Shown here: piece after piece, positions 19,454-30,749 of the stretch
Layout: every line of letters starts with the position of its first letter
How positions within the stretch are numbered: the stretch's first letter is position 1
Source of the DNA: Blastobasis lacticolella
Lineage: Eukaryota; Arthropoda; Insecta; Lepidoptera; Blastobasidae
Length of the DNA stretch: 64,000 bases
Direction: 5' to 3'
NCBI GenBank assembly: GCA_905147135.1
Contig: LR990039.1
Span: 34,655,708 to 34,719,707, forward strand
Made by a program: the position numbers and the translations under genes
Notes under the pieces: model-generated
Database searches by the model: none
What the model saw: only the letters and a program-made list of their open reading frames with translations
What the model was told of the DNA's origin: nothing

Positions 19454-22400
19454 CTGCAATAAACATAACAATCAGAATTAAAAAATGTTCATTGAAATAG
19501 GTAAAGTGTGTGTTTGTACAAACAGTTTGTACAAAATGTATACATTTTGTTTATAGTTACTGATAATATTTTCTTGTGTTCTACACTAAAAGCATGTAAG
19601 CTTCCAAAATGCACGTAGATAGATACGTTACTGTTAAAAATTGTCTTGAGTGTCAGTCAACATCATTCATCATCTTAGCTGTGTAGGGATTTCTAATTTT
19701 TTGCCTATTACTGAATTACGCGCTACAACCACAAGCTACAACAACCAAGTTATGAACTTGAATTGTCATGGATTATTCTAAATCTATAGGTAACAAGTAA
19801 AAATAGCAGTGTCACCTGTATGGCGCCGGCGACGGCGACGCTCACGAAGGGGTTGCTGCTGGTCTGGCTGATGTACTGGTTGTAGCCAAAGAAGGTGAGT
19901 CCAGTCACCGCCCACATGAAGCATGAGCACAGCGTGATGAGGCGCAGCGGCCGCCGCGCCAGGTCCGCGTAGTTAGCCCGCGGAGCCTCAGCCCCGGCCC
20001 TGATCTCCAGCGACATTTTGGTCAGCGTCTCCTCGATGTTGGCTGTGGGCAGCTTGTTCCTGTTGTCAGAAAACGCTACGTTCTGGTTACTTAGTTCATG
20101 GTGATTAGCCCATTATCTCCCTGATAAACGTGAAATTTTACATCAGAAAGAACTGGAAGTAATTCTCGAAGATGGCAAGACTTCTTATAACGGAAGAGAA
20201 TCGATCCAAGGACATTCAAATTCAATCTGAAAGCTACTGAGGGCGAACACAAAGAGATGTCTACCACAGAATTACAATTTTGATGTTGGGAAGTTCTATG
20301 AGTTGGGCAACTCGACGAGGGGAATCTCCCAGCAGCTTTAACAAAAGAGACAAACTCCTGTGACATAACTATTTTTATTTTTATTTATTTTATTTAACAG
20401 TTTATTGTGTTTATTTTATAGTTATGTCTTAAAAACTGTGCCAAAACCCTGATCGAAAAATGAATGAGCTGGGATAGTAGACGGTTATATGACTGCTCTC
20501 AAATACGTAGCGGAGATTTGAAATAAACATGCTGGCCCTTTCTTAGTGAATATGAGCGCAAATTCCATTATGCGCGATAATCCATGACCTAAGTCCGTAA
20601 GTCCTACAGTGGACTGTTATGGACTGTGATGATAATGATGAATGCGCGACCACGAACTGTTCTTTTATCTTTATAATATTAGTATAGATTTAGTTACTCA
20701 CATCTCGGCGGCCCTCTTAACGATTTTCGTGGCCTCCTCCACGCGGCCCACGCTGAGGAGCCAGCGCGGCGACTCGCTCACCAGAAACACGTAGCCCAGG
20801 TACAGTACCGGCAGAGTCGCCAGCGCCAGGCTGTAGGTATTCCAACTGCGGAAGTAGTAGCCGAAGATGGACAGCGTCATGTGGCCGACGACAAACGGGA
20901 TCTGGTAGAAGCAGCCGAACAGCTCTCGGTACTGCGGCCCGATGGACTCCATAATGATGACGAAGGAGACCACCATCGTGCCCGCGGTGGCCAGGCCCAG
21001 GCCGAACCGCAGGACGGTGAAGACCGTATAGGTCGGCGAGAAAGGCACGCCTAGCCCCAGTCCCACCATCAGCACCACTGTCGCCAGGAAAGTACTCCGG
21101 CGGCCGAATCTGAAAGATGTCATTTAGTTACATTGAGATATCAAAATTCGATCTCGAAATTATTTTGTTTAAATATAGGAGTGGACAGGTTTCTCCCGAC
21201 ATGGTGGAGGACTGCGTCCCGCGGTAATGTCGTATTGCGTTCCGTTTTTGCGATATTTATTACCAATGAGATTATGAGATACATTTTAAATTGCGAATTG
21301 GGTGATTGTCATAGTTGTGCGCAGCTAAGGCGCGGAACGCATTATCGCACCTGTTCACAATAATTTTTTAAAGTCGCCCATTTATATTTTTAATATGGCC
21401 CACTTATCAGAAATTAGCCAACTTTGCCTAGGGTCATCATAAGAAAAATAATGGTCAAACTTGACAACAAAAAGTACGTTACGCGTAAATAATTTTGATA
21501 AATCGACGCCAGTGAAGAGTATGGCCCCCTGGATACAGGGAAACCCAAGGAAAATACGTCCCGTACGATACAAAAGCAGTTGACAATGTCATGAATCCAA
21601 ATAGGTGCCGTACCATCAAAGAAAGCCACATACACAGTGATTGTGAATGTTTCTTCTTGTTTATAGGTATTCAATGGAGAAGTAATGAAGTGAATTTCAT
21701 ACAGCTTCATATCTTTGATGCGGCTGCATATAGGTGTTAAAATACTCGTGTCAAATTGTTATAATATATCTTTGATACATTTGCATTACATGACCGAAGT
21801 TTTGATTGTTCTTGACATACATTGCTTGCCAATGCACATATCTAACTCTTATAGTGTCTGAGACTCTTATCTCGTGTTTGAGATGTCAGATTATTTGATG
21901 GTTTTAACATTGTAACTTACTAAGTATTTGGCTAAGATAACGTTGATATTATATTCCATTCTAGCTATAGACCGCGACTTCGTCCGCGTGAAATTCGGAT
22001 TTAACGTTCCAGACTTGTTCTCGTAGGATCGTATTCTGGGTTATAGTACTGTTACTGCCAAATTTCATCAAAATCCGTTTAGTATAGTTTTTACGTGAAT
22101 AAGCAACAAACATCAACTTTTACAAACATTCGTATTTATATATAAATATCATTATGATTTTCTTTTATCATGGTTAACCGGCTGTTCAAACAAAATTCAT
22201 ATCATCTAGTATTTCATAGGCACATAAAGGTATCACATTCGCATCGCGTATTGAGTTGATATGAGTCAGAAAAGCAGTTGCAAAACTCGTTAAAGACAAT
22301 GGTAATTACTACGGAAACAGTGGTTGTAGAAAGTTGAAACGTTTTACGCTCCCTTCCCACAGAAGGTATAAAAAGCTTCAACGCCCACCTAGACTGGACG

Positions 22401-23490
22401 CAATATGTTTTAGAAATACCCAAAGGATGGTAGTGACAAATAATATTAAAACTTTCGCTTTGTCCATCAGTTCACTTCACCCTACTACAACAGTCCACTG
22501 CTCGACACGAGCCTCCCCCGCATTGGTGGTGGCTCTTGCCATAATATTCACGCTTGTCAGGCGGGTTGGAGATGACACTCATCTGTGTTAGGGAGGTCTA
22601 AGATGGTCTGCCTCTGTGATATTAGTCACCATTTACCACACTTGTTGCATTGATGTGGCTATGGATACATGTATAATGCAAAAAATTTAAAACTGACTCA
22701 TAAATGCTGATTTTCAAACCCCATTGAATGGGCCACCAATGCAGAAAGTCTGATAAAAACTTGCAGCTAATTCGGAATCTTTGTGCCCGCGACTTCGTCC
22801 GCGTGGAAACAGTTTTTATGACAGGTTAGCCCGAGTAACCATTTACGGGGAGGTCAAGCGGTATCTCTGGTTTACCTACCCTAATTATATAAAAATGAAG
22901 TGAATTAAAATCATATCAGTAATTTTTACGTGATGCGCGAACAGACAGACGAAAATTCCAAATTACCTCCCAGAATACCACGCCGACAATTTTGTCTGAA
23001 TGTCTTCAATCTACAGACACGGCATTTTTATAGTTTTATAATATTAACAGATATTCGCAAACGGTATGGAACAGAAGTCGCTTACTCACCTGTCCGACAG
23101 GAATCCGAATAGGATGCTCCCGATGAGGATGCCGAGCTGCAGCGCCATCTGCGTAAAGCTAGCCAGCCAGGCGCGATCGCAGACCAGCCCCCACTCGGAG
23201 ACGATGGTGTTGTCGAAGGGGCGCGTGTCGACCTCGTAGCTGCGGCAATCGTCGTAGCAAGTGCCGTTAGCCACAGCGGCTGTCGGGTCCTCCCGCTCGG
23301 TACACCGGAACGTGTAGCTCGGGGTGAGGAACAGGATGGCCAGCTGCACCCATCCTGAGGAGACCTTGATCAGGGCCAGCGGCGCCACCACCACCAGCTG
23401 CCACATACCCAGCTCCCCTACTAGCTTCGCGAGCGTGTCCTCCTTTCGCGGAGCCGCCGCTGCCATTTGCGACATTATACGCAGCACCAT
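19019..23490 (-). CDS. SLC22-type organic cation/carnitine transporter-like, 4 exons
   Basis: Major facilitator transporter predicted to sit in the plasma membrane and move organic cations, carnitine or related solutes; the substrate is unknown. Exons: 23490-23090, 21109-20702, 20059-19816, 19453-19019. They are GT-AG, phase-consistent, and sum to 1488 bp (495 aa), slightly short for the family. Features: N-terminal LVGELGMWQ, TM1, an extracellular loop with Cys residues (FRCTERED, NGTCYDDCRSYE), SEWGLVCDRAWL, MFS motif A as GFLSDRFGRRS, the family-typical SESPRWLL, LYPTVVRNMGIGLSS in TM10-11, and PETKGRSLPD after TM12. The first extracellular loop is short but keeps the Cys pattern. The start ATG at 23490 is the first in frame; Met at 23475 is an alternative. 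Confidence 0.92.
19816..20059 (-). CDS. SLC22-like exon 3
   Basis: 244 bp after the acceptor ttctgacaacag. Encodes the large loop (NKLPTANIEETLTKM) and TM7-TM8 (LITLCSCFMWAVTGLTFFGY). Donor ATACAG|GTGACA, phase 0. Confidence 0.93.
20702..21109 (-). CDS. SLC22-like exon 2
   Basis: 408 bp after the acceptor catctttcag. Encodes FGRRSTFLATVVLMVGLGL through VFLVSESPRWLLSVGRVEEA, i.e. TM3-TM6 and the start of the central cytosolic loop. Donor GAGAT|GTGAGT. Confidence 0.93.
21960..22135 (+). repeat. Lepidopteran dispersed repeat (copy 1)
   Basis: ACCGCGACTTCGTCCGCGTG, CCAAATTTCATCAAAATCCG and AAGCAACAAACATC form a classic short interspersed repeat of moths and butterflies. Another copy is at 40060-40275, and a 5' piece is at 22785-22806. 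Lies in SLC22 intron 1. Confidence 0.75.
22485..22612 (+). repeat. SINE-like dispersed repeat
   Basis: AACAGTCCACTGCTCGACAC, GGCGGGTTGGAGATGAC. Same family as 4300-4412, in opposite orientation. In SLC22 intron 1. Confidence 0.6.
23090..23490 (-). CDS. SLC22-like exon 1
   Basis: 401 bp. Encodes the cytosolic N-terminus, TM1, the Cys-containing loop and TM2, up to GFLSD. The donor ACAG|GTGAGT splits the Arg codon of motif A, which exon 2 completes. Confidence 0.92.
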
Positions 23491-25828
23491 GTCGTCAGAT
23501 TGCCAGTGTTATTTCGTGTTTCAGAATACTTATACCGACTCTTGTTCATTGACAGGAACACTTGCTTCCGCTGTTGTCTTAATACCGGAAATTCATATTT
23601 TTTTAACTTTAAAGTGTGGAGGTCGCGATTAATCGTACTTCGTTGCCGATTTGTTTCAAATATCTACTAATATTTGTGGCAAAATATTGTACATCCCTGC
23701 GTCATGCCTGTCGTTGTTGGCTCCTGAAAAGACATGTTTCGAGAATTATACTTATTATTAGGTTTCTTCTGAAGAATGTTGTTTGTAATAAGTATAATTT
23801 AAAATGTAGATTGAAGTAAAAATTTAACTTGTTTAATAAATGTAGCTCCGATATCATATGACACTATTAATGGCGTTCTTAATAACAAATTAATTATGCT
23901 GTTTAACAACAAGGAAAACTAACAAAACGAATTGCCTTGCAAGAATCTAGGACCTATCCTCAAGCAGAGTAAACGCCCGGTATACTGACCCTATATTTTA
24001 CAAAGGATATCGTCCATGTATCATAGACATAGACATAGACAGTATTTTATTCGGATCCTCATTACATTATCACAATGCACATCATCAAGGTAACCTGCAG
24101 TTGCGGTTGAAATGATATCATTATAAGTTTCGTATAGTATGCTGCTCACATTCATTAGACCGGTTTTGCATGCGAAGCAATTTTTTATAATATCCAAATG
24201 CTCGATGTTACCTTGTTATGTTTTTATTTTAGAACCGTACATAATTGAGTCATGATCATCGGTCCGGGGTCACAGATGAGCAAGGTTGTATTCAATCGTC
24301 ACTATTTTAAGCTACTAAGCAACCAAGAAATATCAGCAAGACTAGGAACGCTGCAGATGTTTAGTAGAGATTTGTTATTGATTGATTGTAGAGACTTGTT
24401 ATTAAAAGAAATAATAAACAAAGGGCCTTCGCCTCTTATTCGGTTTAGTTATGTCCTTAAGCCACGGGGCACTAAACTGTTCCTGAAAGTAGTCCCTGAG
24501 TTATCTTTAGAATGATTATCATTAGGTATTGCAACATTATGCTCTGGAATATTCTTAAATAATGTTTTCCGCAAGTAACAGAGAAATTCGAAATTTAGTC
24601 CTTAAGGCGTAGGTGGATCCAAGGGCATTTGTTCCATCGTTATTATAAAATCCCCAGCGGTTTGAAAATCTGTTCTCATTCGACAAACAATTTTGTTCTT
24701 TTAATTTGTGCACTAGAATGTTATAGTTATTCTCGTTGCTTGGTTCTAATGGAAATATAAAATTGCACTTAATCCGTGTGATATCCGGCAAAGTAGAATA
24801 TAGTCCGGTTTCCTACACGAATCGAGTAAGACGTAGAAGCTAGCTCCTTCGCTAGTGGCCAGAAAATGGGCACCAACGTATTATTGTATAATTTTCATTA
24901 TTACGATGTCCAACCCACAGCTTACAGCGTGCCCCTTTATTTTTATTTTACCTATGTTGTAATTCCTTGCACAGTTGGACAGCTAGCTGACGTGAAGTGA
25001 TATCTAAAATCACTCGTCAATATTTTTTAACTCAATTAAAGTTGAGTTTGTCAATTATTGTGAATTCATATATAGTTACAATTATTATTAGCGGGATTAG
25101 AGAGCCCCTTCCCCTAATTATTTTTTTGGGTTTTTCATTTTATAATAATGTAATACACAAACAGTATCTACTTCTTATCCTACCTTAATCTGAATTCAAG
25201 GCAAACATTGCTCGTGGCGACGTCTTGTAACAAATTATTCACTCGCGTCACGCGGATAGACTGCTTCCATTTAGCGACCACAAAAACAAACTTGTTTTTA
25301 ATTTAAATGTACAGGCGTCCGCAGACGCCTCCAATGAATGAAGCACTGGAAGGACCGCTTGGCTTGCGCGAGCGTAAGTACGGCGCCGGCACCGAATAGC
25401 ACGCGTTGTGTGACGCGCCACGGGCCTTATCATTCCTACACTACACCGTCCTTGTCTCAAGATCACACGTGCAATTTGTCGCATTTTCCGCCTTTGAAAG
25501 AAACTGCGTAAAATTTTCTTAGCAGCACTCGGATATACAGTATTGTGAATTTTCAACATTTTGTCTTGCTTTTGATACGGTAACTACAGAGTGATAAATA
25601 ATAAAATAAAATATATAAGTATGTAATGATAATAATGAGGATAATGTAATGTGCGAGCTTAGAATCCCAGATATCAAAGAATCTGCGCCTCTGATGCGAA
25701 GTTTCCTTCGACATACCTATGCAAACCGCAAACATGGTGAGACTTCAAATTGTTAGCCTACCTACATGTAATAAATACAAATCTTTATTGATTGCTGTAT
25801 TCTTAATTGCGCAAATAATTTTACATCG
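23491..25828. other. Intergenic, upstream of SLC22-like gene
   Basis: No supported gene. Includes a short ATAGAC microsatellite at 24021-24040 and, at 24252-24515, a frame of 87 codons that resembles nothing I know. The SLC22 promoter must lie in the first part, but no TATA or initiator could be assigned with confidence. Confidence 0.4.
24021..24040. repeat. (ATAGAC)n microsatellite
   Basis: Three tandem ATAGAC units, possibly the tail of an old retroelement (TTTTATTCGGATCC follows). Confidence 0.6.
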
Positions 25829-26272
25829 CCTCGGTATAGGGTTGCCAACCCTACTATATTATATAGTATCCTACTATATTAGGAGTTTACCTACTATAAA
25901 TTAAAAAATATAATATAGTAGGCGAACTACTGTATTTAATTAGCACAACATTACCACTTACCGCAAAACGGAAAGCGTCCAAAATATCCTCAAAAGAAAA
26001 ATTTTCCTGATGCAAATCGAATATTTCAGAACGATCTTGAGTCTTGACATTTGTATGACGTGACGTCAAACTCAAGTTAAATAAAACAAAACAGCTATGA
26101 AGCGCAATGTAGCAGAAAATATACATTTAAGAAATAATATAGGTGCGTACATTTTATTTCAAAAACCTACAATATATTTTTTGATTAATTCCCTACCTGC
26201 TATATTTTAATGGCATCTAAACCCGAAAATACTATATTTAGTCTAAAAAAAGTTGCCAACCCTACCTCGGTA
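25829..26272. mobile_element. hAT-type MITE (428 bp) with 8-bp TSD
   Basis: The element proper is 25837-26264. The identical 8-bp flanks CCTCGGTA lie at 25829-25836 and 26265-26272. The terminal inverted repeats are TAGGGTTGCCAAC (left) and, reverse-complemented, TAGGGTTGGCAAC (right), differing at one position. An 8-bp TSD with short TIRs points to the hAT superfamily. The interior is AT-rich, with no transposase. Confidence 0.85.
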
Positions 26273-26429
26273 GAAGGAGGTAGAAGGAGGTCACTTGATG
26301 TGAATAGGTTGATTCGAGGTGTGAGATGATACGGAATCCTGAGTGAACGGTGAACGTGGGTGTTAAAATAAGGTTTAGGATTGTGTACTTAAGTGGGATC
26401 TTGATTTGGACTGAGTTTCAAAATCATAA

Positions 26430-26605
26430 TTTATTTATTGTGTAGGACTTTAATATATCTTTCAATCGTCAAAGAGTAGGGGGTCTAAAAGTAGAAAGAA
26501 AACACACAGTGACATGACGGCCGCCCCAGGGCTGGAGTACACCCACCCGACAACGCGCCGACAACGGCCGGACCGTGTCCGACAAACCAGACAGACTGGT
26601 CAGCT
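26430..26605 (-). mobile_element. Jockey-type LINE 3' UTR fragment (second copy)
   Basis: ATATCTTTCAATCGTCAAAG and GAAAACACACAGTGACA match 15080-15145. The rest is diverged. Confidence 0.65.
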
Positions 26606-27975
26606 TCCGACATAAAATATACGAAAACCATTTAAGGCTATAACCATGCATTCCTGGCATCATCTTTTCCAATCGTAAGTATTTAGTTCTCCATGAGTCG
26701 ACTATAGGAACGCTGGCAGAGCAACACTGGGGATAAAATAGATTTCCGGATTTTATGCCCTGCAAGTGAAGTCTGTAACCACCCCCGCTATTCTAAATGT
26801 ATATTCAAAATGAATGACAAAATATTTTTAATTATGGTGTAATTTTTTTGTAATTAAATATTACCGAATGTTTCCAGTGTGTATGCGATGCCATAGCGAA
26901 TAATGTATGTACATTTTGGGACAAATAATCAAATACGAAGAATAGTAAATGTATGAATATTAATTGTAGTCAAGTGATCAGAACATTGCAAAAAAATTGA
27001 TTTTCTCGTCGAAAATAAACGGAAGCGCCTATCTAATGCTGCCTATCTAAACGCGTTCGGCGCTAGATCTAGCGAAATTTCAGGGTAATCAACTCCCATT
27101 TTTAATATTGGATTCCTGGCGGAAAATCTTGCACTTTATCGAAATACTTGTTAAATACTTAAAATATAGATAAAATAGACCGGATATAATGTCGAATTTT
27201 GGCTTAAAAACCTGGGGTTAATATGATATAGGTTCGTGACATAAACCAATGACTGAGCGAGTGCAACGAGCTTCTGTTTATGCCACTCTAGTAGAAGCCA
27301 ACTAATTAATTTCCTAGTCAGTCAAATACAAGGTGTGGTTGTGGATCTAGCGTTTTTTTATTCAACCTTTTTAGCGGAATCGAGCGCTTTTTTTAAACAG
27401 ACCTGGCAGCACTGCATCTAAGACAGGGAAAGTGTTATATAACTAAGCAATTAGGCCCCCAATGCCTAATAGCAATAGTAAGTATCTAATGTGACTGTGA
27501 ATGTATCTTCATTTTAATCCTAAATTATGCCATATGTGGCCTTAGCCAGAGATTTGTTGTCATTTTCTTTGCAATGTATTACTCGACTAGGACGATGGGA
27601 ATCATCAGAAGTTATGGTTATGTAGTGGCGCAGGGACCACTGAGGGGCGCATGCAGGGCTGGCTGTCGATAAGCTCCTCTGCTCGCATGCCACACAAATT
27701 GTTTTGGTTGGAAAGCACTATACACTATCAACGGACCACAACATTAAGAATTGGAATGAAATGTTGGTTCTGGTGTTCAGATGTGGTGTAATAATAAAAG
27801 AGACTAAAAGTAAAAACAGAAAAAATTATTTAAGTTGTAAAAAATATTGCTTAATGTTTATTTTATTTTCATTCTTAGGTCAAAATTTTTTACAATACAT
27901 ATATATGAAAAATAAATATTATAAAAAACCTAAACCTAGAGTACCACCAGCACCGGGGCGAGGCCCAAGCTACCG
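26606..27975. other. Unannotated AT-rich stretch
   Basis: No supported gene or repeat boundary. A Lys/Tyr-rich open stretch at 27704-28069 partly overlaps the neighbouring retroelement relic and looks random. Confidence 0.4.
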
Positions 27976-27979
27976 GCGG

Positions 27980-28621
27980 TTAGGGCTGCAGAGACAGGAA
28001 CCTCCTGACAATACGCGCCGTCTCCAAGAGAACCGCTTTCTGAATATGTCCCTTAACACAACCATCTAGCGAGAGACTCTTAAGATGTTTGTCGAGGCTC
28101 TTCGCTATGAGACCGTTCACTGATACGACTATCGGAACAATGATCGTCGAATCAACATCCCATATGGCGGTCACCTCGTGAGCTAAGTCAAGGTACTTAC
28201 ACTGTATGACCTTCTCGGCCTTCACGAGGTTTCCGTCATGCGGGATGGTGACATCGACGAGCACTGCTCGGAGCTTCGATCGATCTGTAAGCACGATATC
28301 AGGTCTATTGGCTACAATAGTCCTGTCCGTGATCACAGATCGATCCCAATAGAGTGTGGCAAGACCATTTTCAAGAACTGGCGCTGGCACGTATTTATAA
28401 TATGGCACCTCAGACTCCACAAGACCATATTGAAGAGCAAGTTGCTGGTGAATAATCCTGGCTACCAGGTTTTGTCTGTGCAAGTACTCACCATTAGCAA
28501 GACGACCACAACCGGATGTAATATGCCTGAGTGACTCTCCAGGCCAGCGACATGCACGACATGACAATATTATTATTATTATTTTAAATTTGCGCTTCTG
28601 CGTTGTGAACATTGCTTTCAT
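27980..28621 (-). pseudogene. C-terminus of a restriction-like-endonuclease LINE ORF
   Basis: 213 codons open on the - strand. Zinc-knuckle-like CRACRWPGESLRHITSGC (C-x2-C-x7-H-x4-C), then LANGEYLHRQNLVARIIHQQ, then a PD...D catalytic pattern (VANRPDIVLTDRSK .. VLVDVTIPHDGNLVKAEK), then DVDSTIIVPIVVSVNGLI. A CCHC finger followed by PD-(D/E)xK is the hallmark of the C-terminus of R2/R4/Dong-type LINEs (family knowledge; clade inferred). The open frame is intact, but the RT domain is absent, so it is a 5'-truncated copy. A TAA-type ATT repeat follows the N-terminal end. Confidence 0.72.
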
Positions 28622-29140
28622 GTCCTATAATAAACTTTTCAGAAATGAAAGCTCTTCAGAGCTGGTTGCCTTACTTAGTGTTACGTTTCTTAACGGCGAA
28701 GTAATCATAGGCAAATTTGTTGACCTCGTTTGAGGTTGGCTTTTTAGCTTGCGAAATGTTCCTCATTATACTTAATTTCAAATTTATGTGTGATTGATTC
28801 CTGAATATTATTTTTTGAATGGCGCAATTTTTAAACATTACTGTAAGTAGAGTAAAATTGGTAAAGTTGTAAGTAAGGCAGATGATTTGAATGTACTCTC
28901 AGGTCTTTCTCGACCGTCATCAGCGAAGTGGAGGGTGGTCTTCCAAGGCCGTATTTCGCCGCTGGTAGGCTTAGAGCAAGCTTGACAGGGTTGTCATCTG
29001 GGCGTCTAAAAACGTGCATAAACCAGAGGACGTTTTCCACTATGAGGGCGACCTTCAAGCTTCTCTTACTTCTCGTTACGTATTCTATTTAGTAATATTA
29101 CACGCTGAACAGTGTAACATGCGCATGTGTTGTTATTTGC

Positions 29141-30465
29141 GAGTGCCTAGATCTGTTTCCCAAACGCGTTTGTTCCGCGTAGCATCATTTCCAGTCGCAT
29201 TTTTCCCCACTCGCGTTAGTTTTAGTTCATGTATTTCACCATTCGCATGTTTAGGTTTATTCCGATAGTTTTTTATCTAGTCGCCCTTTTTCTGCACGCA
29301 GTTTACGTCATTCAATTAATTTTTCACACGAAAATATTCACAGTTGCTCCTTTCCAATATATGGTTGTATACTCGTAGGTCGATCCATAAGGGCTGTCAC
29401 GGAAAATGTATAGACTACTTTATCAGCATACTCTTCCGTTCTTAGTGGTTCCATTTATTCCTTTAACAGTAACGAATCAGGCCGGTAATCAGTGCTTTGT
29501 AATCCTCAAGGAGTTCATTACTTACAGAAACTTGTAATAAGTATCATCAACATCCTATCAGTCGAAAAACGCCTACTGCTGGGTATAGCCCCCCCCGGAA
29601 ATCTCCACAAAGACCGGTCCTGTGCTTTCCGCATTCAGATGTTACCTGCGATTTTTACCAGGTCGTCGGTCCACCTTATGGGTGGCCACCCATGCTGCGT
29701 CTTCCGGTACTTGATCGCCTCTCGAGAACTTCACTGCACCATCGGCCATCTGTTCTTCGAGATATGTGCCCGGCCCACTGCCACTTCAGCCTGGTAATCC
29801 TTAGAGCTATGTCGGTGACCTTGGTTCGCTTGCGGATCTCCTCATTTCTGATTCGATCGCGCAACGAGACTCCGAGCATACCCTTTCCATTGCCCTTTGG
29901 GTAACAGTGAGCTTTCTTATAAGGCCCATAGTGAGCGGTCACGTTTCTGTTCCGTAGGTCATCACTGGCAACACACATTGGTCAAAGACCTTCGTCTTGT
30001 GACACTGCGGTAACTAGAACCAAAATATATGGGTAGCTTAGCCTGTGTAGCCGCATGCTGCCCAACCGAGTTGGATTCGTCGATTGACCTTTTCTCGAAA
30101 TGGGACCTGCCTAACTGGACTATTTGTCCTAGGTATGTATAGTCGTTTCAACAACTTCAAGTGGTTTGTAATAAGAATAAAAACAATTTATATCAGAATG
30201 AAATAATCATATGGTTTATCTTAGTGGAAAGGAGCGACTGTGAATATTTTTGTGCTAAAAATAAATTGAATGACATAAAATGCGTGTAGAAAAAGGGCGA
30301 CTAGAAAAAAAACAATCGGAATAAAAATCGATTAGAGTAGGTCACGCCTGGCAATCCATGCGAATGGTGAAATACATGAACGAAAACAAATGCGAGTGAG
30401 GAAAAATGCGACTGGAAATTATGCTTCGCGAAACAAACGCGTTTGGAAAACATATCTAGGCACTC
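29141..30465. mobile_element. 1.3-kb element with ~230-bp inverted terminal repeats, 8-bp TSD
   Basis: The left arm (29141-29362) and right arm (about 30221-30465) are inverted copies, both starting GAGTGCCTAGAT from the outside and sharing CAAACGCGTTTGTT, TTCCAGTCGCATTTTT, ATGTATTTCACCATTCGCAT and CTAGTCGCCCTTTTTCT. TTATTTGC flanks both sides (29133-29140, 30466-30473). The core contains an RTE relic. No transposase is seen. The superfamily is uncertain; an 8-bp TSD fits hAT or a foldback-type element. Confidence 0.8.
29560..30150 (-). pseudogene. RTE-clade reverse transcriptase/C-terminal relic
   Basis: From right to left on the - strand: YLGQIVQLGRSHFEK-like, KTKVFDQCVLPVMTYGTET, GMLGVSLRDRIRNEEIRKRT, LRITRLKWQWAGHISRRTDG and GKRS-like segments, ending at the common tail with CTACTGCTGGGTATAGCC. 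This is the standard order of an RTE LINE C-terminus. Several stops and frameshifts. Nested between the arms of the long-TIR element. Confidence 0.8.
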
Positions 30466-30749
30466 TTATTTGCTACCCAACATTCGGATTCTTACAGAAT
30501 GGCAGGCCTTATTGCCGTTTTGTACATTTTGTAGTGATTGGTGCTGAAAATCAAACTCGCTTACGAATCCGCCCCGCTAGCCATCTAAGCCATTACGGTC
30601 TTGTAAGCACGTAATCTATAAATTATTTAAGACTTTTTAGTTAGATTATGAAAGTTTGAAAAATTTTTGTCTACGGCATGATCTCGTTATTGGACATGTA
30701 CGGTGAATCTATCGATTGCCTGGATTAATGTGAATGTGAGTATCTTTAT

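Larger units (their letters stand above)
28650..30712 (-). mobile_element. Composite RTE-related repeat, copy A (interrupted)
   Basis: Direct copy of 30750-31470 once the insertion at 29141-30465 is removed. Shares TGGAGGGTGGTCTTCCAAGG, CTTGACAGGGTTGTCATCTG and TTGCCGTTTTGTACATTTTG. On the - strand it encodes pieces of an RTE-type RT C-terminus (HVFRRPDDNPVKLALSLPA .. GLGRPPST). Confidence 0.7.

Noticed and set aside
19507..19545. TTTGTACAAA palindromes as regulatory operators
   Set aside because: Two short AT-rich palindromes in an intron of the SLC22-like gene; no family or position supports a function.
25248..25559. 103-codon Arg-rich frame on the - strand
   Set aside because: No domain, no homologue recognised, composition unlike the host exons; left unannotated.
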